Of a DNA stretch of 64,000 nucleotides, positions 9,983-21,399 are shown piece after piece; position 1 is the stretch's first letter; every line of letters starts with the position of its first letter. The stretch is from Pseudeuparius sepicola (Eukaryota; Arthropoda; Insecta; Coleoptera; Anthribidae): contig OY987299.1 in the NCBI GenBank assembly GCA_963920635.1, forward strand, positions 29,032,901 through 29,096,900, read 5' to 3'. The notes below the pieces were generated by a model, which was not told the origin of the DNA, did no database searches, and saw only the letters and a list, made by a program, of their open reading frames with translations. The position numbers and the translations under genes are program-made.

Positions 9983-12554
9983 GTGTTCATAATCATTTCA
10001 ATGTAACTTAGTTTTATTTTGTGTTTTTATTGTAAATATTTAGATTAATTAAAGTGATGCATTAATTTTGTCTGCAGTATCTATTTTCTCTATCTCCCTC
10101 TCATTCTTATCTTATCAGTTTTGTCTGTTATTTTAAGCAGAGGCACCTGTTATCGAGCAACCCTGGTAAAATCACTTGCGATTGAAGTGTTTTAAATTGA
10201 AATTAGATACACTATACCATATTATTCCGCTTATTAGGATAAACGACATAAAAATGCCACAAAAGCATCCAAATTAAATCTGTGCAACACACAAAAAATC
10301 AAACAATACTTTCCGTAGAAAAAATTAGCGGGAAGTTCCTGCCTTCGTTTGAATTTCACTCCATCATTAACGTGACGTTATAATATTTTTGTGCCGTTTA
10401 CACGACTTTGCTCTTTTTTATAGCCAATGTACACGAACTTTATATTTCATCACGTATAGGGCAACTAAAATGTAAAACTACTACCCATTGTCGAATTCAG
10501 TGAGAACTCTAATGCATATCTTTCATATTATTATTTATTCAACTATATCAAAATCTCCGGACTTTCTTGCGCACTGGATTTGGATACAGTTTAGTTTTAA
10601 AACTTTCATTCAAAGTGGCAAAAAGTCACTAACTAAACTCGATAGGTTATTGGGCGATTGACGCCTCTGAGAAATTATCGAGAATATCTGATTTTCTGCT
10701 TTCTAAAACTGCGAAAATTCTAATGAAATAGATGCAACAAATTAGGCATTATATTGAGATCCAATAAAAACCCACCCGAAAAGAAACAAAATCCCGATTT
10801 TAACGGTTTCAGCATGCAAACTGCGCGAGGCGTATATTCCACGCCACACATCGAAATGGCGCGTCGTAATTCATAGGCGTGATTTTATGTCCGTTAACGC
10901 CATAATATTTATTTTATCGGCAATAACTTCTGTCTTTTGCAAAAGACCGCAGTAAAAGAGTAATCCGAGTTTATAGTTAATTCACGACTGCGGAATCACA
11001 GCGTAACGATACATGTTGAGGGTGCTTAGTGCTTATGGCAAAGCATTTTATTTAGGGGTCTTTTTAAAGCTACGTACAAACTTGCAGATTGCTGGGGAAC
11101 AACAATATATTACCTAATCAGAGTCTACACCTAAAAATTTCCAAAGTCAGTCATCTTCAGCGTTCACAGAGCGGGACGTCCACCGATGAGGGCAAGTCAA
11201 CTGGCCGGCGAGAAGTGACAAGAAGTGACAATAATTATTGTAAAAAATAAACGTTTTTGTAAACTGTACACAAACTACATGCAAGTCTTCCCCTTCTTAA
11301 GTTTGTTACCCATACAAAATATTTGCTATATAGTTGCTTCAATAAGTTTATTCTCTAAGTTTCATAATAAAGATAGAATGGATAATTATGCGGATGCGAC
11401 AAATTAATGCACTGTTTTGTGTTCCCTGCTTTGTGTTCCCTGCTTATAAATGTTATTTATAAGCATATATTATACGGTGTGGCCCGTTTGGAATGGAGAC
11501 ACCTCTGTAAAATTGTTATTTTTGCTCCGATTTTGAAAAACTTTTTTTTGTTAGATAGGTCTCTGAAAATACCATTCGACACACCTTCCAATTGTTTTGA
11601 AAACCAAACACCTGGCTACATGCGACATTTTTTATACCCCCAAAATTCAAGAAAGAAAAGTTGTTTAGAATGCACCAAAAATCCTAAATCCAAAGTTTTA
11701 TCAAAATCAAAAAATAAAAAAATTCCGAAAAAAATAAATTGAAGGTCCAAAAATCACATTTTATTATACTTCTTTGAAAACACCTTATTTTCATCTGTTT
11801 TAGCAATAATGAAAGATGGGGTTTTTCGGGCTAGCACACGGAAACAGCGCATGGAAAAACTTTCCGTGCGCTGAATAAAAATACCGAATATATGGCTTCA
11901 AAATAGAAATATACAGCAAAGTAAACAAAATTTAAGAAACCCTATATGCTCTTTGATATTTAACATGTACCTATTTTGTATTTTAATTCGTAAGTGTTTC
12001 AATATTATTTAGATACATTTCTGTAATATTTTTGACGTTTTATTCACCTTATGTGACAATAACTAATTTACAACAAAGCACCTTTGAAATAATTTGAGAG
12101 TAACCATGGAAACGCATCATACATACCAAACACTATATTGCCTGCATTGTTTATTTTTTGTCAATTAAATTTATTATAATATGCAGATAAAATGTTTTTC
12201 TTGAAATCGGCATTAAAATGTCCCAAAATCGTCATTAAAAGTACAGAAATCGTACAATAATGTAGCCCATTATTCTACGATTTTTTCAATAAGTAGGCCT
12301 TGGCGAGATGTAAACATCAAACGTCAGACGCGGAGAAATCGCCCGTCAAAAGTGACCAAATATTCAAAACCCGGCCGATAAAGGCTCATTTAACTTTTCG
12401 TACACATTGCGAAATTGTTTCCTATAGAAGCGCAATCCTTCAGTATACATATTTTAGTAAATTTGAAAAACAATAGATTTGTTGTGTAAGCTGCACAAGA
12501 AGCAGCAGTTTGGTTTTTCTGTCAGAAGGTGCCGTACATCATTATGCTTGTGCT

Positions 12555-12616
12555 AGGTAGAGCGATCGGTAAAGTCAAGCAACGCCGCGCGTAGTCGGTT
12601 CGTGGACGGGTGATCC
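12555..12616 (+). pseudogene. 5S-rRNA-derived segment (5S pseudogene or SINE3-type head)
   Basis: GTCAAGCAACGCCGCGCGTA followed by GTCGGTTCGTGGACGGGTGATCC matches the internal control region of arthropod 5S rRNA (AAGCAACGTCGGGCGTAGTC ... CTTGGATGGGTGACC), with substitutions. Only the middle of the gene is recognisable; the ends that pair to form helix I are missing. It may be a processed 5S fragment or the Pol III promoter of a 5S-derived SINE, inserted in the surrounding TIR element. Confidence 0.7.
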
Positions 12617-12677
12617 CTTATTATTATTTTCTTGCCTAATAAAACATTTTTTTTTCGATTTCAAGAAAAATATAATA

Positions 12678-12796
12678 TGTACCTCGGCACTGAAGTTCTT
12701 TTTATGACTCATGTGGTTTATTTGCTTCGGCCAGAGGCCTCAGCAACTAAACTCCACATGAGTCATAAAAAGTTGAACTTCAGTGCCTTGGTACAT
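12678..12796. repeat. Hairpin with about 45-bp arms
   Basis: GTACCTCGGCACTGAAGTTC and its continuation through ATGACTCATGTGG at 12678-12721 are mirrored by CCACATGAGTCATAAAAAG and onward to 12796. The loop is about 25 bp. It lies inside the 1.6-kb TIR element and may be a separate small foldback inserted there. Confidence 0.75.
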
Positions 12797-13362
12797 AAAT
12801 AACTATTAAGTTTCCGTTTTCAAAGAAGTATAATAAAAAAATATCGTTCATTACACGTCCAGAAATAGATTTTTCCGTGCTTGCATCACTTCCCGTGTTC
12901 GGCTGCGCCTCACACGGGAATTTGTCACGCGCACACGGAAAAATCTTTATTTCCAGTCTCGTAATGAAATATACTATTTCAGAGACCTATCTAACAAAAA
13001 AAAGTTTTTTAAAATCGGAGCAAAAATAACAATTTTACAGAGGTGTCTCCATTCCAAACGGGCCACACTGTATATTTGAAAAAATAAAATAACACGGACT
13101 TTCTGTTCGGCACATGAATAATATTGTTCTACAGAACTAGCATTTTTAGGTAAGGTTAGTATAATTGCCGATCAATTAAATTCCACTTACGGGCAAAACA
13201 TTATTAAACATAAAAATAGATATATTTAAAAAAATAATAATAAACAAAACTCCATAAAATTTTGTGGCAAACTAGAATTAACGTTACGAGGGCACGACGA
13301 AAAAGAAGACGCTCAAAATCGTGGTAGGTATTTTTCTAGAATTAATCGATTTTACATCCGAG

Positions 13363-13550
13363 TTAGATTCCATTATGAAAGAACATTTAAAAAGTTCTAC
13401 AGTATTCAAGGGTACATCAAACACCGTGCAAAATGAAATTTTGAACAGCATGCTGAAAGTTTGGCGCCAAAAAATTTAAAAGCAAATAAATAAAACGACT
13501 TTTTGGCCATACAGTGTGATGAAACAACGGACATTTTGAATCATTGTCGA
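13363..13550 (+). pseudogene. Decayed hAT-type (ZMYM1-like) transposase fragment
   Basis: The plus-strand frame from 13363 reads ELDSIMKEHLKSSTVFKGTS then NTVQNEILNSMLKV, followed by a stop. A shifted frame continues with LAIQCDETTDILNHC. This is the characteristic stretch of hAT-derived transposases of the ZMYM1-like type around the first catalytic Asp (QCDETTD). One stop and at least one frameshift within 190 bp make it a fossil. No other part of the roughly 600-residue protein is visible on either side. Confidence 0.8.
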
Positions 13551-13559
13551 GGTAATTAT

Positions 13560-15527
13560 ATTTAGATATTTACATACGGAATGTTTTCGTTATTAGCTTC
13601 TTAAAAAGCGCGAGTAAAAACGGGAATTATTGTTTTATGTACTTTTTATATTAGTTATGCGAAAATAAGAAATTACTAATAAAAACAAAGATAAAAAAGC
13701 CCATACAGGAAGTAGCTACCCACCTCAATACACACCTTTTTTTTAATTGACCACGAGTGTGTTCGTTAGATTTGTAATATGCGAAAAGCACTTCACAAAG
13801 GACATTGTTAGGCACGATGAATGCAGTTCTTATACGAGTAGTCTCAAGAACTTCACTCGTTATCTACTGGAGGCGCATCTAGGATATTCTTGTGAGAGGG
13901 AGAGGAGTGATAGTAAAACATAGGAGAGAACGCTAGAGACGCAGAGGGGAAGTAAAATAAAAAAACGCGTGAATAAAATTGCTACCGCCACAGGCGTCGG
14001 TAATAACGGCGGTGAAAATTTTGGTAGTCAATTGAGGAGTCTGATAAAATAAGTAATTTGAAAGCGTTATTAGTTGCCTCCTCATCGCAAACCCTTATTA
14101 CGTTTGCGATAATTTCCCTGGCTTGGCTATGTATGGTCTTTCCGCGGACACTGGTCATTATACAACCACTATATACTAACACCGCAAAACTCAAATTGTC
14201 TCCCTTCGCGCACGGCTATGAGGCGAAGACTAGTGTTCGTGATATTTGCGACCGCCAGTCGCTCTAAGAAATATTCAGCTTGGAATACTGATTGCAGGAT
14301 GAATCTTTACTGGGCTTGCTAGGCGTTGCCGAATCGCAAAAAACCTGTACAAATCTGGTGCACTAGCGTAATGGCTTTGGTTTATTATATTTCCTAAAGA
14401 GATTTATATTTGGAAGTTTGGTAACATTCGAAATTTTTTATTCGAATTCTTGAGGCTCGTATTCTCTGGTAAGGTGGACTATATCAGAAATTGTAGGTAC
14501 CTTTGAAAAGTGAAATTGCCACAAAAGTAAAAGGGCGCTATTTTCAGGGATACTCGTAGGTACTAAAAAAATATTGACTACTGTTAAAAGTGTAATAGTT
14601 TATAATTTCTGATTTCTGAGAGGTAGGTAACATTTCGAGAAATTCGGTTGAAATTTATAAAATGAACTTTATTCATTCAGTTCAGAATTTTTGAATAAAA
14701 AAATTGAAGATTTATTATTATTATTTATTTCATTTATTTTTCCCAGGGTTTATTATGGGTGGCCCCCATAATAAACCTTATATTTCTTTTTTATTCATAA
14801 ATTACGAAATAGACAGGGTGTTATAAAAAAAATAGGTCAATCCATTCTTCACAGGTTCTTTAGATAATGACACTTTCAGAGCATTTTTAGTCAAAAATGC
14901 AAGTTTTGTCGGTCTCTATAGTTTAAATAAATCGTTTTTTAGATCAAGATTTTATTTGCTTAATTTTTGTACTCTTTTAAATTTTTCATTTAAGGTTTGG
15001 TTTAAAATATATTGCAACTTATTTGGCTTTATTGGGATTTTCTGTGTAGTTATTGTTATTACGCTTAGCACTCCTGAAAAATATTTGTGTTTTTTACAAC
15101 TTCTAGAAAAAGCGTGCAATTTTGGGAAAATTTGTATAAAAGAAAGTCAATCCTTTTATTTATACGAGAAGCAAAAAGTGTTTTCAAAATTTAAAATCTA
15201 GAATTAAAGCAGTAAATTTAGCATAAATTTTTTCAGTAGCACCAAAAAATAAAACCATTTATTTCCTAAGACAATTTCTCGGGCAGTTTTAGGTTTTAAA
15301 ATTTTTTTAACCATCAATTTTTTTATAAAATTGAAAAATATTTTTGTTTGCAAGTATAGTAATAACTGTTACCTCAATCAGTGTACAAACCGTATACACT
15401 CTATAGATATTAAAATTAAAAATAACCTGCATTATAGTGGATATCACGGAAGATGATCCCTGCGTCATAATGGTCGAAAATGGAAACTACATTGCCGGCC
15501 ATTGTGAGAACGTAGGGATTATATATG
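13560..15527. other. No intact gene; one transposase fossil
   Basis: AT-rich DNA. A mariner-type end (CAGGGTGTTATAAAAAAAA) occurs at 14815 without a partner, and a GC-containing hairpin GGTTTATTATGGG/CCCATAATAAACC at 14747-14776. The only coding trace is the fossil at 13982-14194. Confidence 0.45.
13982..14194 (-). pseudogene. N-terminal fossil of an insect Tc1/mariner-type transposase family
   Basis: The minus-strand frame contains VRGKTIHSQAREIIANVIRV followed by CDEEATNNAF. This resembles, from memory of the family, the start of insect transposase-like proteins that open with GK.(.)S.(A/S)R.II.NVI. and an E/K-rich tail before a helix-turn-helix. It then loses similarity. A second fossil of the same type lies at 60613-60700 inside a mib1 intron. 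The family assignment is inferred from motif only. Confidence 0.55.
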
Positions 15528-15529
15528 TA

Positions 15530-16201
15530 GAGTAAGATCGGGGAATATGGAATACCATTTTTATTTCTTTACAAAAGACATATTTATTAACTAAATAATT
15601 TATTCATTTTTGAGTATATTAGCCTCATGTCTATTGCTTATATATTGCAATAAGTAGTTTTGATCAGTAATGTCGTAAAATAGGTAAAATTGGTAAATCA
15701 AAAGCAGGGGGGGTAATATGAAATAGTGGTGTCGGATCTAAAAAAATCAAAAATATTCCCAAAACTACTACACATTTATTATATTTTCTAAAAATATATT
15801 AGATAATCTATATTGAAAAATCACAAAATATATTATTTTTTAGTAACTATATTAAAGTCGGGTTAAATGGAATATAGGCTTGGCGATATTCCATATTACC
15901 CTCCCGATGCACTTTAGGCAAAAACCAGTTGTCAACAATTAAGGGAAAGCATATTGTTGCTGCTTTAACATTAGTTACCTTGTTGTTAAAAGTTCTGTTC
16001 GAAAACTTTGATAACCTCAAAAACCAAATAACTGATGCCGCGCAGTATAGCAGGGCGCAGGGCCAAAGTCTTTGATATGAGTGGAACAACAGTGTACTAA
16101 GAAATGTAAATTTGGATACCCATCGTTAGATGGCGCGATGGTTTCTAAAATTTGGGTGTATTCCATATTACCCGACTATTCCATATTCCCCGATTTTACT
16201 C
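15530..16201. mobile_element. 672-bp TIR element with TA target duplication
   Basis: GAGTAAGATCGGGGAATATG at 15530 and its inverse (CATATTCCCCGATTTTACTC, ending 16201) form terminal repeats of about 25 bp flanked by TA (15528-15529, 16202-16203). Internally GGAATAT-type motifs recur near both ends. The 80-codon minus-strand frame at 15847-16089 runs through it but has no recognisable transposase motif. It is probably a non-autonomous Tc1/mariner or pogo relative. Confidence 0.75.
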
Positions 16202-16209
16202 TATTAAAA

Positions 16210-19200
16210 ATATAAAACAAAAATAGAACTCTTAAAAACAAATAACTGACAACCTTATTCATGGTGGTCCAGCTTTTATCTGCACTAAGGTCGAGTCGGC
16301 AGGGGAAAAGCAAGGTTAGAATTCATTTAAGTTTCAAAGCTACAAAAAAAATCGAAATCCAAACTTTATTGGATAGTATGTATTTCACAGAGTGGTTACT
16401 GACAGTAACACGAATATGGACATTGGTATCTTTTTGCCGACTTTTTTTGTCGGGAATTACAATGCTAAAAAGTATAAAATTTGCGTGATGTAGCCCATTT
16501 AAAATGCAATTTCAATATGATAAATAAGTTGAAGTGTTTTTATTATTTTTTGGTAAATACCAATATTTTAAATGTTGTAGATTTAGAGCAAATAAATACA
16601 GTTTTCTCTCTGATACATTGTAAAGAGAGGCTATCTTTTTTGGTGGCTTTGCCAGCAAGTTGCAGAAAAGTTTTTGGGGTAGATGGCACTGAATGAAAGC
16701 TCACTTTAAATTATGACGAATTAATTTCGAAGGTGTATGGGTATTTTCTGGTGTCATAATATTGGCCAGAGTAAATAATTTTTATTTTAATAATTCAAAC
16801 AGTTTTTATTTAGGTACAGACTGTACCTAAACACAAAAAAAAAACTTTAGAAAATGAACACCCAATACTCCAAAATTACCTTTTGTTACACTAACGAGAT
16901 TTGTCAAACACGTTAAAATACTTTGTTAAAAAAACATCTTTAAAGCTACATCAGCCATCCAAAAAATCTTTCAACTTTTGTCGATCACATTTTATAGAAA
17001 TAATTAAGGTATTTTAGTTGTAATAATTAAACTACCACTGAAGTAATTCAACTTTAGAAGTAGTTCAATTACTTTAAATTAGTTCAATTACTTCTAAAGT
17101 AGTTCAATTTCCTCATGGTAATTGAATTAAAGTAGTTGGATGGAGAATAAATTACTTTTGGAAAGTAATTGGTAATTGAACTAGTTTTGTCAAAATAAGA
17201 GAAATTGGTAATTGATTTTTCAACTACTTTTTAAAGTAATTAGTAATTGTAATTGAACTACTTTTTATATGTAATTGCGACAGCTCTGGGTAGAGTACAT
17301 ATTAGCCCAGAATATTAGATATTTTGCCTAATATTACATGAAAATACTTTTTAGCATTCTTAGCAGATTTTTTCCAAGAAAAATGCTAAAAATAGCAAAA
17401 AATAAATCACTATGCCATTTGTCATGTCATTACCAATATTTTAAGACCGAAAATATGTAGGTACATATTTACGTGTAATACCTGTCAGATTGCCTTTTTG
17501 TTTAGAATTAGATTCTTCTGCATTTTCAGCTATTCGGTTGACAACTTGGCCTTAAGTTCCATAAAATAAAAAAATACACGTATAAAAATAGGTACCAATA
17601 CCCGCCTTAAATTGTTTAAACTTTTAAGACAGAAAAAGTTTTAAACAAAAATAAAAAATGTGAAATGAAATCAAAATGAAATGAAATCAAAAGCGTGGTA
17701 CACTAAACTTGCTAAACTTTCTAAAACAGAACACCCTTTATATAAATTACTACATTTAAACACATTATTATCCTTTGACGTTTTTAAAATATGTATTTTA
17801 ACTTGAATTTTACGGTTTCGTTATAAAGACGAGCGGTTAATTCGATAAAAAAAAAGTATGTTTTTCCAAATATCATATTTGGAATTTTTTAGATAAGAAT
17901 AATTTCAATAAAATTTCAAAAAGATTCCGAGTATCATTCGAAATTGAAATTTCCGAGGAAATGTTTGAACCAAACATTTTTACAAGCACAAGCTTTTATT
18001 TTACTTTACCTGTTACCTGTTAGTATATATGTATGTATGTATGTGTGGGTCGAATCTTGCAAGCTGAATTATTGGTAGTCTATTGTCTGTCGTGTCACAA
18101 GATTCACAACTTCAAGTTAAATTTAGTACATATTAAATTTAAAAATTTAATATTTCAAAATCAGCAAAAGGTAAAGGTATAAAGTTTTAAGTTTACCAAT
18201 ACCCACTATATTACATATCAAAATGTAAAAATGTAGAGGAAGTTCTATGCAAAAAGTATAAATTTGGTTTACCACAATTTTTTTTAAACTTTTCTTTCTC
18301 TTAAAAGTGTAAAGAAGTATCAGGCAGTTATAGTATTACACCCTGTAGATTGACCGGAGTGGATAGCCACTCACTTGAGGGTTAGAATAGAATAAAATAA
18401 AAAAATATTATCACACAACTAGAGACAAAAATGAAACATAATGATCTTTCATATTCCTTCTCTGTGTCCCATTCACTGCCCAAGTTAATTTCATCAATTT
18501 TGTGATTTTCAAACCATTAATTTTCTTGGTCAACTTCAATAATGCTCAATTTCTTGAAATCAAACCAATGTCCTCTAATCAAGGGGTACCTACTAGGTTG
18601 CTGTGATGGCAGAAACCTCGACTTGTCTCTCTATTTCACTATAAAAAGAAATCTTCAAATGAAACTCAAACATATTAGGTATTATGTACGTGTCACAAAA
18701 AAAATGTTTGCTTAGTTATAACAACTTCTTTAAAAAACTTGCATGTTGCTGAAACATGGGTGGTTTTTACAACCTAATTGCAATCTACTTTGTTGGTTTT
18801 GCTTTGGATCGGTTATTGATTATGGCACTTCAGAGATTTTTTTATCTTTTTGAAGGTCCCATCTCATTCAGAGCCTTAAGGGTAATTAATTCTCTATTAT
18901 ACGTACACTCGACCGATTAGAGAATTAACGAAACCACTATGTAACAATGACAATGCAATATTTTTATAAAAAAATGTTTCATATTAGTGGCATACAAAAT
19001 TTAAGAATTATCACTATCACTATCATGTTGTCCCTTTGTTTCACATAACCTTATAAACAATTTTTGTAGGTACTTACAAATAATAATACACACATACCTA
19101 TAAAATAGTGCCTGTAACAAATTATGGAGAGGGCACACTTGACAGGTACTAATAGGCTTGCTTTATGTCTCAATGTAAGTCCAAAAGGCACAAGCTTCAG

Positions 19201-19496
19201 AGAACAAATATTCGAATTTTTAGTGTTTCCGTAAAAAAAATACAAAAACGCTTTTGCTTCATATTTGCGGACGATGGAGGACGTTTCAGCTTTAACGTTT
19301 TGATGTCTTGAAAGGATGTTTGTCAAGTTGATGCATTCGAGTTTCTTCTTGTGGGTTTTGGGATAAATTGCCAGGTTTATTAGTGAGGAAAGTCCAAACA
19401 TATCTATCTATTTTTTTATTTATTATGATTTTTCTGTTTTGTAAAATATACTTATATGGCGGGCGGTAAATATCGAACTGCATCATACAATACAAT
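16210..19496. other. No gene seen; low-complexity GTAATTGAACTA repeats
   Basis: AT-rich sequence. At 17020-17290 many short imperfect direct and inverted copies of GTAATTGAACTAC and GTAGTTCAATTAC follow one another. The plus-strand frames at 16261-16696 and the minus-strand frame at 19051-19401 (116 codons) are open but carry no motif I recognise; they may be chance. Confidence 0.4.
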
Positions 19497-19504
19497 GTTA
19501 TAAT

Positions 19505-20597
19505 TAGGGATGTACCGGAATTCCGGCGGTACCACTAAATCCGGCCGATCCGGCCAATTGGCTGGAACTACCGTTTCGGCCGGATCGCTATAGCGATCCG
19601 GCCGGAATTTTCGAAAATTCTGAAATAGGTTAAACATAAGTAAAAAGCAAGAAAAACATTTCTACTTTATCAAATCATATTTTCTAACAAATACATTTTA
19701 TAAAAATAAACATTAAACTCTGGTAACATTTTACCTATACCTAGGTAATAAAAAAAAACAGCACAAAGAATAGGCAATAATATAGGCACATTTTTTCTAA
19801 ACCAAGGTACATAAAAAAAATAAAAATCCCTTGAATCAAAAACTAATATTCATAATCTATTTTATTTAGATTGTGATGAATAAATAAGAGCTTTTATGCA
19901 TTTTCAGAATTAAGCCTACACTTATTGTCAACATATACAGTGAGCACGTAAAGGTTGGAATAAATTCGGTAAAATGTTGTACTGTGCGAGAAAAAAACGC
20001 TTCGACACGTCCAACATAATTTAGAAAGGCGCATATTTTGACATATTTGTCGTTCTTCTGACGTCATTACTAACCAAGTTATGACGTCATCTATATATTT
20101 TTTAAATGGCAACCACTATTTTTGATAGCGTCATTTAAAAAAACGCATTTTCCTTGTATCGGTACGCAAATAATAATAATATATTATATAAAAAAAATTT
20201 CATAAATTTTAAATTTAACATACATTACTAAGTTTTTAGACATTTCTTTATAAGACGACTGTATCTACATTGTAGTAGTTATTTTTTGCTCAGTTCCATT
20301 TTTAAGCAGGCTTAATTTTTAATCGAACAGTACAACATTTTACCGAATTTATTCCAACCTTTGCGTGCTCTCTGTATGTTACCAATTTCCGAAAATAGTC
20401 TCTTATAAATATTTTGGTAGTTTTTTGAAATTTAAAAAAACTTGTTTAAAAATTTTAAAATAACGTTGAGTTGTTGAAATTTGAAATACTTCTATTTAGG
20501 TCCTGGTCCGGCCGGAATTCCGGTGGTCCGGTCCGTGTAGCGGCCGGAATTCCGGTTCGGGCCGGATCGGCCAAATACCCGATCCGGTACATCCCTA
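19505..20597. mobile_element. 1.09-kb hAT-type element with GC-rich GGCCGGAAT ends
   Basis: The element starts TAGGGATGTACCGG and ends CCGGTACATCCCTA, with the 8-bp duplication GTTATAAT on both sides (19497-19504, 20598-20605). TIRs and an 8-bp TSD are hallmarks of hAT elements. Both subterminal regions are unusually dense in GGCCGGAAT/ATTCCGGCC and GATCCGGCC motifs, which could be transposase binding sites. It has no transposase gene, so it is non-autonomous. A second element is nested at 19938-20374. Confidence 0.9.
19938..20374. mobile_element. 437-bp TA-flanked MITE nested in the hAT element
   Basis: The ends CAGTGAGCACGTAAAGGTTG (plus strand) and CAGAGAGCACGCAAAGGTTG (minus strand) extend into inverted repeats of about 48 bp, through GGTAAAATGTTGTACTGT. 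TA stands on both sides (19936-19937, 20375-20376), as in Tc1/mariner MITEs. It has no coding capacity. Confidence 0.88.
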
Positions 20598-20810
20598 GTT
20601 ATAATAGCCATATTGCTAATAATATTTTTTGTTAATGTTGAATAGGTGAATGCGTTTTCATTTATTTCTTAGCTTATGCCACCATAAGGTACATTTGGCA
20701 ATTATGTGACAAAGCCAAGCACAGAGATGAGAAAATTTAAATAAAAATAATGGGAACGACAAAATGGGGGTATAGTCAAATTATTTTAAGAAGTCCTTAC
20801 TGGGACTGTC

Positions 20811-21391
20811 AATTGGTAATTTCGATATCCTAACTTGGCATCAATGCAGCAAAAAATGCAACCGGGTCATAAGTTCAGGTCAGTAACGAGCCCATTTGCA
20901 CGAAATGGAACAAGAACAAGAACAACACAGATAACGGTAAAACTCACGAAACGTAGAAAACCCGCGAATATTTTCATTGCCGAATGTTTGAACCAGTTTG
21001 AACGATCTGGAAAACCTTCACTGTCACTTTGACACACCGAAGCTAAATTTGCCTGAGTCCGACCATAGACGCTGCCGAAAGCAGCTGATTATACCAAAAT
21101 ACCAAAATGAAAAGTGTTTCCATGGCGTTTGAAATTATTATTAAAATGAGTTGTGGTCATAGTTATTTTTATTTATAGCGGTATAATCGTGATTGCAATA
21201 GGGTTTTTATTTTATTATGTTCTTTTTTTCGTATCACTTGGGTAACTTTTCACATCATAAATCAATGAGTGACGTCATTAACTGTTTGAGACACATTCTA
21301 CCAATGTTATACCCATGGTCAACAGAAAATTCCTAGGGATTTTGTGGAGAATGTCATCTGACAAAATCGGGACTTCTTACAGTAATCGGGG
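20811..21391 (+). repeat. Copy 2 of the three-copy dispersed repeat (complete)
   Basis: It runs from TTGGTAATTTCGATATCC to TTACAGTAATCGGGG and aligns along its length with 28594-29165 (inverse) and its right part with 1-352. Between copies there are small indels and scattered substitutions. The 65-codon frame at 20835-21032 is not conserved in copy 3, so the repeat is probably non-coding. It has no TIRs; it may be a SINE, Helitron-like or host-derived repeat. Confidence 0.85.
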
Positions 21392-21399
21392 TATAGCTA

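Larger units (their letters stand above)
9090..11470. other. No gene seen; small palindromes only
   Basis: AT-rich sequence without a credible gene. It contains the hammerhead-like motif near 9730-9775 and the perfect palindrome at 9951-9982, both listed separately. A CpG-bearing block near 10810-10990 has no open frame. Confidence 0.45.
11475..13070. mobile_element. 1.6-kb TIR element with TA target duplication
   Basis: The ends CGGTGTGGCCCGTTTGGAAT (plus strand, 11475) and CAGTGTGGCCCGTTTGGAAT (minus strand, ending 13070) begin inverted repeats of about 95 bp, flanked by TA on each side (11473-11474, 13071-13072). This points to the Tc1/mariner superfamily. Further inverted segments lie inside: the AAGAAGTATAATAAAA block near 11760 and 12830, and a hairpin at 12678-12796. 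No transposase frame is present. A 5S-rRNA-like segment sits near 12555. Confidence 0.8.

Noticed and set aside
14747..14776. Rho-independent terminator
   Set aside because: A GC-containing hairpin followed by T-rich DNA is a bacterial signal; the context is an insect genome with no upstream gene.
15847..16089. Transposase gene inside the 672-bp TIR element
   Set aside because: The 80-codon frame has no DDE or HTH motif and overlaps the terminal-repeat motifs.
19051..19401. 116-codon minus-strand frame
   Set aside because: No similarity I can recognise, no splice or promoter support, and AT-rich composition; it may be chance.
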